Source: JANNRW01 sp031401815 | Lineage (GTDB): Bacteria; Desulfobacterota; Desulfuromonadia; Geobacterales; DSM-12255 | Length of the DNA stretch: 32,961 bases | NCBI GenBank assembly: GCA_031401815.1 | Contig: JANNRW010000015.1 | Coordinates: 1 to 32,961, forward strand | Reading direction: 5' to 3' | Shown here: piece after piece, positions 1-6,569 of the stretch | Layout: every line of letters begins with the position of its first letter | Numbering within the stretch: position 1 is the stretch's first letter | The notes under the pieces: model-generated | What the model was told of the DNA's origin: nothing | The model's input: only the letters and a program-made list of their open reading frames with translations | The model's database searches: none | Translations under genes and position numbers: made by a program

Positions 1-43
1 GCAGTTCCATTTGTGTTCTTATTTACCCACATCTACTTTCCTA

Positions 44-62
44 CTATTCAGTTTTCAAAGAC
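44..62 (-). promoter_or_regulatory. boxA-like antitermination site of a probable rRNA operon leader
   Basis: Read on the minus strand the site is GTCTTTGAAAACTGAATAG. This resembles the boxA antitermination element of bacterial rRNA leaders (a TCTTTGAAAACT-type core). It lies about 30 nt downstream of the predicted start site of the strong promoter at 98-126, where a leader boxA is expected. The transcript runs leftward out of the window, so the 16S gene itself is not visible. A 16S-23S spacer also often carries this motif, but the promoters just upstream favour a leader. Confidence 0.55.
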
Positions 63-97
63 CAGCTCTTCCTGCCACGCCCCGCAGCAGAATTGGC

Positions 98-126
98 AAT
101 ATAACTAACCTCGCCCTAGCAGTCAA
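98..126 (-). promoter_or_regulatory. Strong sigma-70 promoter reading leftward (probable rrn promoter, proximal)
   Basis: On the minus strand the -35 box TTGACT (126-121) and the -10 box TATATT (103-98) are separated by exactly 17 bp. A-rich tracts lie just upstream (about 127-160), like an UP element. The predicted start is near position 91, upstream of the boxA-like element. No open reading frame follows on this strand before the edge, which fits a stable-RNA operon. Confidence 0.65.
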
Positions 127-197
127 CTCTTTTTTTCAATCATTCTGCTTTTTTTTGCAACCCATTCAAATCTGCTTCTGGTCAAATGGAGTCGGTC

Positions 198-226
198 TTT
201 TATCACTAACCTCTACTTACAGTCAA
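198..226 (-). promoter_or_regulatory. Second leftward promoter in tandem with the one at 98-126
   Basis: On the minus strand the -35 box TTGACT (226-221) is followed after 16 bp by GATAAA (204-199), or after 17 bp by ATAAAA. Its spacer shares GAGGTTAGT with the proximal promoter at nearly the same offset, so the two look like duplicated copies 100 bp apart. A weaker third candidate is TTGATT (289-284), 17 bp from ATATAT (266-261). Tandem promoters are typical of rRNA operons. Confidence 0.45.
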
Positions 227-339
227 CCCATTTGTTACAGCAATACTTCCCGCATTTTGGATATATATGCCTAATTGCCCAACAATCAATAAGATAGCCT
301 TTTTATTTACACTCTTTTTTCTCCTTGGACAGACCAACC

Positions 340-368
340 TTGACTACTTCTGCTAGCTGGCCGATAAT
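340..368 (+). promoter_or_regulatory. Promoter of tgt-mazG
   Basis: TTGACT (340-345) is followed after exactly 17 bp by GATAAT (363-368). The predicted start is near 375, which gives a leader of about 28 nt before the tgt ATG at 403. It is divergent from the leftward promoters at 98-226. Apart from these promoters and the boxA-like site, I see no gene in 1-402. Confidence 0.6.
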
Positions 369-402
369 CTGCCTAACTGACAACAGAAAGGCTTACCCAT
401 AA

Positions 403-1530
403 ATGCGCTTCACTTTATTAAATATTGACAGTAAAACCGCCGCCAGGCGTGGTCGACTGGAGACTCCACACGGAATTATAGAAACTCCGATCTTCATGCC
501 AGTCGGGACACATGCTGCCATGAAGGCGATGACTCCTGACCAGGTATCCGCAACCGGTGCCCAGATAATTCTCAGCAACACCTACCACCTACATCTGCGC
601 CCTGGTGAAGGTTTGGTGCAAAAAGCCGGTGGTCTTCACAGTTTCATGTCCTGGAATGGGCCAATACTGACCGATTCAGGCGGGTTTCAGGTATTCTCTC
701 TCCCCAACAAACGGATAACTGAAGAAGGGGCTTTCTTCAAACACGAGATAACAGGTGAAGAGGTATTCCTCGATCCGGTGAAGGCGATCAGCATTCAGGA
801 GTCGCTGGGTGCGGACATCATAATGGCCTTCGACGAATGCATCCCTTACCCATGTGACAGGAAATATGCCGCCCTTTCAACCAGGAAAACGCTCCGTTGG
901 GCTGAGGAGTGCAAAAAAGCCCAAACCCGCAAGGATCAGGCTCTGTTCGGCATTGTCCAGGGGAGTGTTTTCGAAGAGTTGCGCGAGATGTGTGCACGCG
1001 AACTTGTTTCAATGGACTTCCCTGGATATGCCATCGGCGGAGTCTCGGTTGGTGAGGGGCTGGAGTTGCTCAAAAATGTAGTCTCCATGACCGTACCGTT
1101 CCTGCCTCAAAACAAACCACGCTACCTGATGGGGGTCGGACTGCCGGAAGATATACTTGAAAGCGTGGAACGAGGAATGGATATGTTCGACTGCGTCATT
1201 CCCACCAGATACGCGCGTAGCGCAACCCTTTTCACTCGCCGTGGCAAAATTCGCCTGACCAACAAGAGCTACCGCCGCGACTTCTATCCAATTGATCCAA
1301 GCTGCAATTGCTATGCATGCAAGAACTTCAGCCGAGCCTACATCCATCATCTTTTCAATGCGAACGAAGTTCTCTCTGCTATTCTTGCAAGCATTCACAA
1401 TGTTCACTTCTACCTTAACATGATGGCGGAAATCCGGCAAAGCATCGAAAAAGGTCAGTTTGCAGAGTTCAAGAAGGACTTTCTGGAAAGATATATGTCT
1501 GAGGATAACAGGAAGGAGAAGAGAGCATGA
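403..1530 (+). CDS. tgt: Queuine tRNA-ribosyltransferase (tRNA-guanine transglycosylase)
   Basis: In bacteria this enzyme swaps guanine at the wobble position (34) of tRNAs with GUN anticodons for preQ1, a step in queuosine synthesis. The protein is 375 aa, normal for the bacterial family. Visible landmarks are TDSGGFQVF with the general acid/base Asp91, the substrate-binding VQGSVF and GGVSVGE segments, MFDCVIPTR with the nucleophile Asp263, and a C-terminal zinc site (Cys301, Cys303, Cys306, His332). After IPTR the sequence reads YARSATLF where many homologues have NARNG; the residues differ but the segment is intact. The Shine-Dalgarno sequence (AAAGG) is weak and rather far from the ATG. 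The stop overlaps the mazG start in ATGA, so the two are probably translationally coupled. Identity is secure. Confidence 0.97.
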   Translation: MRFTLLNIDSKTAARRGRLETPHGIIETPIFMPVGTHAAMKAMTPDQVSATGAQIILSNTYHLHLRPGEGLVQKAGGLHSFMSWNGPILTDSGGFQVFSLPNKRITEEGAFFKHEITGEEVFLDPVKAISIQESLGADIIMAFDECIPYPCDRKYAALSTRKTLRWAEECKKAQTRKDQALFGIVQGSVFEELREMCARELVSMDFPGYAIGGVSVGEGLELLKNVVSMTVPFLPQNKPRYLMGVGLPEDILESVERGMDMFDCVIPTRYARSATLFTRRGKIRLTNKSYRRDFYPIDPSCNCYACKNFSRAYIHHLFNANEVLSAILASIHNVHFYLNMMAEIRQSIEKGQFAEFKKDFLERYMSEDNRKEKRA

Positions 1531-2312
1531 GTAATGACAATTTTACTCACGCCATGGAGATCATGCGCAGATTGCGGGCACCAGGAGGCTGCCCGTGGGA
1601 TGCAGAGCAGAGCCACGAATCACTGAAGCGCTACCTTATCGAAGAGTGTTACGAAGTTATTGAGGCCATCGATAAAAATGACGATATGCTGCTTAAGGAA
1701 GAACTCGGCGATCTGCTGCTGCAACCACTCTTCCATGCCTCCATTGCCGAGGAGCGCGGGGCGTTCACGATCAACGACGTACTCGAAACCCTGGCAGACA
1801 AACTGATTCGTCGTCACCCGCATGTATTTGGCGACCAGGAGATCAGAACCAGTAACGAGCAGGTTGCCAACTGGGAAAAGATCAAGAAGGAAGAAAAAGG
1901 GGGGGAGCGCAAGTCAGCTCTTTCCGGAGTCCCCCCGCACCTCCCTTCGCTGATGAAAGCGCAGAAGATTACGGAGAAGGCGGCAAGGGTAGGTTTTGAC
2001 TGGGAGCATACAGATGCGGTATATGCAAAAGTGCTTGAAGAGCTACACGAACTGGAAGAGACCATAGCTGATGGCAATGAAGAGAGGATGGAAGCAGAAC
2101 TTGGAGATCTGCTCTTTGCGATAGTCAATCTGGGGAGATTCCTCTCAATTAATCCGGAAGAGGCTCTGCGGAAAACGATTAATCGCTTTGAGTCCCGGTT
2201 TAGTCACATAGAAGAGACTCTTCACTCCAGAGGAGTGAACTTGAAAGATACTTCAACAGAGGAGATGGAGCTCCTTTGGGAAGAAGCTAAAAAGATCGAA
2301 AATAACTGTTGA
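1527..2312 (+). CDS. mazG: Nucleoside triphosphate pyrophosphohydrolase MazG
   Basis: MazG hydrolyses (d)NTPs to the monophosphate and pyrophosphate and is thought to clean up non-canonical nucleotides or modulate stress nucleotides. The 261-aa protein has the two-domain layout of E. coli-type MazG. The N-terminal domain starts with LRAPGGCPWD and carries the metal-binding pattern E39/E40/E43 and E59/D62. The C-terminal domain repeats it (E171/E172/E175 and E191/D194). A charged linker (about 105-150) joins them. The start overlaps the tgt stop by 4 nt, with GGAG just upstream inside tgt. Pairing with tgt suggests only co-expression. No clear intrinsic terminator follows. Confidence 0.93.
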   Translation: MSNDNFTHAMEIMRRLRAPGGCPWDAEQSHESLKRYLIEECYEVIEAIDKNDDMLLKEELGDLLLQPLFHASIAEERGAFTINDVLETLADKLIRRHPHVFGDQEIRTSNEQVANWEKIKKEEKGGERKSALSGVPPHLPSLMKAQKITEKAARVGFDWEHTDAVYAKVLEELHELEETIADGNEERMEAELGDLLFAIVNLGRFLSINPEEALRKTINRFESRFSHIEETLHSRGVNLKDTSTEEMELLWEEAKKIENNC

Positions 2313-2731
2313 GTTGTTGAAAAGTTGATGGGCCAAAACTCGTCTCAGTTGAAGAGTTATTTCCTGATCCATATGGTACCTCTTAAAAATAATTGAATGA
2401 ATCATGCAAAATATAACAACATTTCAAGTAAATAGCTGCTTTTCCACAAAAACTGTGGATAAGCTGTTGACAAACATGTTGACAGCTTCATAAAGGGATA
2501 TTCTTTGCGGCTGTCTTTCCATAATGCCTGTTTTTTAGGCATATAATAATTGCTGTAATTACGGCATGTTACATATTCATATCGCTAAATCAGGGGTTTA
2601 CAAGAAGACATCCCTAGTCTGATTGCAGCGATATCGGCATCTTAGCCTGTTTCTGTTTAAAACAGCCCCAAATTACCTGCCTTAACTGGTCAGTCAGATG
2701 CAAAAAAGTATCGAAATATTTTATAATCCGA
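2313..2731. other. Non-coding gap between convergent mazG and murJ
   Basis: This AT-rich stretch of 419 bp has no convincing ORF. It contains an inverted pair of DnaA-box-like sites (2440-2462), an 8-bp direct repeat TGTTGACA (2466-2473 and 2478-2485), and a small hairpin ATGCCT/AGGCAT around a T-rich loop (2524-2542). A near-palindrome centred on TAATTA follows at about 2551-2566. No T-run follows the hairpin, so I do not call it a terminator. A small RNA cannot be excluded. Confidence 0.6.
2440..2462. promoter_or_regulatory. Inverted pair of DnaA-box-like sites
   Basis: TTTTCCACA on the plus strand (2440-2448, one mismatch to TTATCCACA) faces a perfect TTATCCACA on the minus strand (2462-2454), with 5 bp between them. 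Paired 9-mers of this type are seen at origins and DnaA-regulated or titration sites. No dnaA, dnaN or other origin-associated gene is visible nearby, so I do not call an origin. Confidence 0.4.
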
Positions 2732-4303
2732 TCAAGCGCCTGACAGCTTCTTCCTCAAAATATTAGCAATCTCTCCTGCCTCACTACTCTTTAAAACAGA
2801 CGATAACACCCCATAAACAAGAACTGCTGCAACAACCGCCCCCCCCAGTGAAGCTGTTTTGAGAATTATAGATCCAGAGAGAGACCAGTCGACAATTCCG
2901 GCGAGCCAATAGGCTGCAAATCCGGCAGGCACGGCCGCAAGCAGGCATTTCATGGCTGTTTCGAGCAGAATGCGCTCGCCAAAGGAGCCAATTTTTCGCC
3001 TGAGCAACCAGACAAGTATTGCCATATTGGCAAGCGCTGACAGAGAAGAGGCAAGTGCCAGACCACTGTGCAGCATCGGTTTCATCAAAATGAGACTAAA
3101 GAGGAGATTTACAAAAAAGGCGACTAATGCTGCAATGACCGGGGTTTTCGTATCCTTTAGCGCATAGAATGCGGGTGCAATTACCCTTATCATCGCTACA
3201 AATGAAAGGCCGATGGAGTACTGCACCAGCGCCTTGCCACACTGCTGCGCCTTAAGGTAGTCAAATTCACCCCCCATGAACAGCAGACTGAATATAGGAG
3301 TTGCGCAGATCATCAGCCCGATAGCCGCCGGAATTGTGATAAAGAGGAGAAGACGAAGCCCAAAATTAAGCGATTCCTTCAATGCAGCCATGTCCCCTTC
3401 CGCAGCCTGTCGACTCATTGATGGGAGAACTGCCTGGGCTACCGAAACTGTGAAAATGCCCTGAGGGAATTCAAAGAGTCGTTGCGCATAGTAAAGATAA
3501 GAAACACTCCCTTGCGGCAAATAAGATGCGAGAAAAGAGCCAACCATTATATTCAGATAGTAGACCCCTACTCCGAAGACCGAAGGAGCCATGAGAAGTA
3601 CGATTTTTTTCACGGCAGGATGATTGAACCTGAAACAGATCTGCGGTGGAAAACCGAACTTCCAGAGGGTCGGAAGCTGGAGAAGTAACTGGAGAAAGCC
3701 TCCCGCAAGAACACCTACCGCAAGTGAAATGATCGGCACCTCAAAACGCTGGTGCAGAAAAAGAGCGCAGCCGATCATCGCCAGATTAAGGAAGACAGTA
3801 GAAATGGCAGGGGTGAAGAAGTGCCGGAGAGTATTAAGGATACCCATCGCCAACGCTACCAGACTGACAAAGAAGATGTAGGGGAACATCAGCCTGTTGA
3901 GGAAAACAGTGAACTGATATTTTTCAGGCTCTGCTACTGCCCAGCCACGGAACATAAACCCGACGATTGCAGGGGAGAAGATTATTCCAATAACCGTCAC
4001 ACCCGCCATAACAATTGTCAGCAGAGTGAAGCAGATGTTGGCAAGCTCCCTGGCTTCCTGCTGACCCTTCTGAGTGTATACCTCGGAAAAGGTTGGCACA
4101 AATGCAGCTGTAAGCGCCCCTTCGGCAAAAAAACGGCGGAGCATGTTCGGGATCTGGAAGGCTGCGAAAAAAGCGTCAGTATAAAGACCTGCCCCGAACA
4201 GGCGCGAAACCACCATGTCGCGCACCATCCCCATAATGCGGGAGAGAACGGTTGCAAAACCAAGCACTCCGGCAGCTCGGGCTATGTTTCTCTTCTCTGA
4301 CAA
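2732..4303 (-). CDS. murJ: Lipid II flippase MurJ (MviN family)
   Basis: MurJ flips undecaprenyl-linked peptidoglycan precursor (lipid II) across the inner membrane. The 523-aa protein is hydrophobic throughout, as expected for about 14 membrane helices of the MOP flippase superfamily. Its N-terminus is very typical: VLSRIMGMVRDMVVSRLFGA, then TDAFFAAFQIPNMLRRFFAEGAL and AFVPTF. The start codon is TTG, supported by GAGG 7 nt upstream; I see no better ATG in frame. The gene stands alone, divergent from aguA and convergent with mazG. I see no strong terminator after it and no clear promoter in the 4304-4520 interval. Confidence 0.95.
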   Translation of the reverse strand: MSEKRNIARAAGVLGFATVLSRIMGMVRDMVVSRLFGAGLYTDAFFAAFQIPNMLRRFFAEGALTAAFVPTFSEVYTQKGQQEARELANICFTLLTIVMAGVTVIGIIFSPAIVGFMFRGWAVAEPEKYQFTVFLNRLMFPYIFFVSLVALAMGILNTLRHFFTPAISTVFLNLAMIGCALFLHQRFEVPIISLAVGVLAGGFLQLLLQLPTLWKFGFPPQICFRFNHPAVKKIVLLMAPSVFGVGVYYLNIMVGSFLASYLPQGSVSYLYYAQRLFEFPQGIFTVSVAQAVLPSMSRQAAEGDMAALKESLNFGLRLLLFITIPAAIGLMICATPIFSLLFMGGEFDYLKAQQCGKALVQYSIGLSFVAMIRVIAPAFYALKDTKTPVIAALVAFFVNLLFSLILMKPMLHSGLALASSLSALANMAILVWLLRRKIGSFGERILLETAMKCLLAAVPAGFAAYWLAGIVDWSLSGSIILKTASLGGAVVAAVLVYGVLSSVLKSSEAGEIANILRKKLSGA

Positions 4304-4520
4304 TAATGACCTCGTAGCAAAGCTGTTAAGGGGTTATGTAGCACAATACACCGGAAAAGTGGAAAATTTATCCAATCTGCCTTCTAGACTGCTCTTTCTG
4401 TAAACAATCATTACATAACTTTATCAAACGCCCTGGGATGACAGATATCTGTTCCAGCAGTAGCGCTCCCTGCTGAAAAACAGAGCCGCAATATATTTTT
4501 ATGCAGGCACGATGAATAAT

Positions 4521-4549
4521 TTGACCCCGCCCCTCTGGCAGCTTATAAT
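4521..4549 (+). promoter_or_regulatory. Promoter of aguA-aguB
   Basis: TTGACC (4521-4526), a 17-bp spacer and a perfect TATAAT (4544-4549). The predicted start at about 4556-4557 falls only 2-3 nt before the upstream ATG at 4559, which matters for choosing the aguA start. The remainder of the murJ-aguA gap (4304-4520) shows nothing I can name. Confidence 0.65.
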
Positions 4550-4579
4550 CTGGCTCAAATGAATCCATCAGAAGCAAAT

Positions 4580-5605
4580 ATGCGCCGTTTACCGGCCGAG
4601 TGGGAAGAGCAGGATGGTGTGCTTGTTGCCTGGCCAGATCAAGAAAGTGACTGGCAACCTGCCCTTGAGTTTGTTGAACCTGTCTTTGCCGAGATAATAG
4701 CAACTATAAGCAGATTTGAAAGAGTGATTCTGATAGAACCTGATACAGTATCCTCCTCACCTATGCTTAAGGTTAAAGAGGCAGGTGCAGCGATGGAGAG
4801 GATTACCTGCTGCAAAATTGCGACAAATGATACCTGGGCAAGGGATTTTGGGCCGATTACGGTAATGGATAACGACAATCCTCTGCTCCTTGATTTCGGG
4901 TTCAATGGCTGGGGCTTGAAATTCCCGGCTGACCGGGATAACAGGATTAACCAGGCGCTCTGCTCTGCAAAGATCTTCTCAAGCCCTGTCAAAACTGTTG
5001 GCTTTGTCCTTGAAGGGGGGAGTATTGAGAGTGATGGTAACGGTACTCTGCTTACAACCAGTAGATGCCTGTTAAGTCCTAACAGGAATCCACACCTCTC
5101 AAAAGAGGAGATTGAAAGCTTTCTTTGTCAGGAGCTCGGATCGAGAAGAGTCCTCTGGCTTGAAAACGGTTACCTCGCCGGAGATGACACCGACTCTCAT
5201 ATCGACACGCTTGCCCGTCTTGCACCGGAGGATACAATATTGCACGTAACCTGTACAGATCCTGTAGACGAGCACTTTGACGCACTTGAAGCAATGAAGT
5301 GTGAGCTTGAGAAGTTCCGCACTGAATCAGGAAAACCCTACAGGCTCATCCCGCTCCCCTTGCCTTCTCCGTGCTATGGTTCAGAAAGCGAGCGAATTCC
5401 GGCCACCTATGCAAACTACCTTGTATTGAACAAGGCCGTGCTTGTTCCTACCTACTCTGATTTGTGCGACAGCTCCGCCCTTGCAGCAATAGGCCTGGCA
5501 TTTCCTTCCCGAACTGTAATAGGCATTGAGTGCAGACCACTACTCCTCCAGCACGGCTCACTCCACTGCCTGACCATGCAACTCCCCAAGGGGAGCCTTT
5601 CATGA
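4580..5605 (+). CDS. aguA: Agmatine deiminase
   Basis: The enzyme converts agmatine to N-carbamoylputrescine and ammonia in the arginine decarboxylase route to putrescine. Family marks of the agmatine deiminase/PAD group are all present: MRRLPAEWEEQDGVLVAWP at the start, NDTWARDFGP (Asp89), EGGSIE (Glu145), GDDTDSHID (His207, Asp209) and the nucleophile Cys330 in SLHCLTMQ. The usual GGGIHC of the active-site loop is replaced by HGSLHC. I chose ATG 4580 (341 aa) because the homologous part begins there and AGAAG sits 5 nt upstream. An ATG at 4559 would add seven residues but lies almost at the predicted transcription start and has no Shine-Dalgarno sequence. The stop overlaps aguB (ATGA). Confidence 0.93.
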   Translation: MRRLPAEWEEQDGVLVAWPDQESDWQPALEFVEPVFAEIIATISRFERVILIEPDTVSSSPMLKVKEAGAAMERITCCKIATNDTWARDFGPITVMDNDNPLLLDFGFNGWGLKFPADRDNRINQALCSAKIFSSPVKTVGFVLEGGSIESDGNGTLLTTSRCLLSPNRNPHLSKEEIESFLCQELGSRRVLWLENGYLAGDDTDSHIDTLARLAPEDTILHVTCTDPVDEHFDALEAMKCELEKFRTESGKPYRLIPLPLPSPCYGSESERIPATYANYLVLNKAVLVPTYSDLCDSSALAAIGLAFPSRTVIGIECRPLLLQHGSLHCLTMQLPKGSLS

Positions 5606-6486
5606 AAAAACTGACTGTTGCCCTAATTCAACAAAAATGTTCGGCCGACCTGCAGGCAAACAGAAACAACAGCATTGAGCTCATTCGTAAAGCGGTTGCC
5701 AGTGGAGCAGAGCTTGTCGCCATGCAGGAGCTGCATACAGCTCTTTACTTCTGCCAGTCAGAAAATCCGGAGCAATTTGAACTGGCTGAATCGATACCAG
5801 GCCCCTCAACTGATCAGTTTGGAGCAATTGCAAAGGAGCTCGGAATTGTTCTCGTTTTATCGCTTTTTGAGCGACGGGCACCAGGGATCTATCACAACAC
5901 AGCGGTTGTTCTCGAAAAAAACGGTTCGATTGCCGGGAAATACCGTAAGATGCATATACCTGATGACCCTTCATATTATGAAAAATTCTATTTTACACCT
6001 GGTGATCTCGGTTTTGAACCGATCCAGACATCAGTCGGGAAATTGGGAGTTCTGATCTGCTGGGATCAGTGGTATCCTGAAGCGGCCAGGCTGATGGCAC
6101 TGGCCGGAGCTGAAATATTGATCTACCCTACTGCCATTGGTTGGGATCCGCTTGACAGCAGGGATGAACAGGAGCGCCAGCTGAGTGCCTGGCAGATTAT
6201 CCAGAGAAGTCATGCAGTTGCAAACGGACTCCCTGTGCTGAGTATTAATCGCATTGGGCTTGAAGATTCTCTCCCGGATGAGAAAAGCCGTATCCTTTTC
6301 TGGGGAAACAGTTTTGTTGCCGGTTGCCAAGGGGAGCTGCTTGCCGTTGCCGGCAACTCTGAAGAAGAGGTTCTGATTGCTACAGTTGAAATGAGCAGAT
6401 GTGAAAAGGTCAGACGCATTTGGCCTTTTTTGCGGGATCGAAGGATAGATGCATATGGTGGCATGACCGAACGTTATCTGGATTGA
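5602..6486 (+). CDS. aguB: N-carbamoylputrescine amidase
   Basis: This nitrilase-superfamily enzyme hydrolyses N-carbamoylputrescine to putrescine, CO2 and ammonia, completing the pathway begun by aguA. The protein is 294 aa. The Glu-Lys-Cys triad is visible: Glu43 in MQELHTALYFC, Lys116 in KYRKMHIPDD and Cys153 in GVLICWDQWYPEAAR. The YPTAIGW and SHAVANGLPVLSINR segments also match the family. Although the frame is open further upstream, the ATG at 5602 overlaps the aguA stop (ATGA), has GGGGAG 7 nt before it, and begins with the typical KKLTVALIQ. The two genes form a compact operon. Confidence 0.95.
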   Translation: MKKLTVALIQQKCSADLQANRNNSIELIRKAVASGAELVAMQELHTALYFCQSENPEQFELAESIPGPSTDQFGAIAKELGIVLVLSLFERRAPGIYHNTAVVLEKNGSIAGKYRKMHIPDDPSYYEKFYFTPGDLGFEPIQTSVGKLGVLICWDQWYPEAARLMALAGAEILIYPTAIGWDPLDSRDEQERQLSAWQIIQRSHAVANGLPVLSINRIGLEDSLPDEKSRILFWGNSFVAGCQGELLAVAGNSEEEVLIATVEMSRCEKVRRIWPFLRDRRIDAYGGMTERYLD

Positions 6487-6569
6487 TCTCATTTTAGTTT
6501 ACTGTTGAATTGCATGAGCAAACCCTGCTATAAATAACAAGTTTTTAATTCATCATCAAGAGGTTCACT

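Noticed and set aside
11..274. Plus-strand ORF of 87 codons at the left edge
   Set aside because: No recognisable domain or ribosome site; it lies antisense to a clear promoter and boxA leader region, and its composition reflects T-rich non-coding DNA.
2467..2507. Possible promoter from TTGACA (2467 or 2479)
   Set aside because: The matching -10 boxes at proper spacing (ATAAAG, TCTTTG) are poor and no gene follows; treated as part of the direct repeat.
2524..2542. Hairpin ATGCCT/AGGCAT as a mazG terminator
   Set aside because: The stem is only 6 bp and the T-run is in the loop, not after the stem.
4368..4703. Minus-strand ORF of 111 codons over the aguA start
   Set aside because: It overlaps the aguA coding region and its promoter in antisense, has no known domain and no ribosome site.
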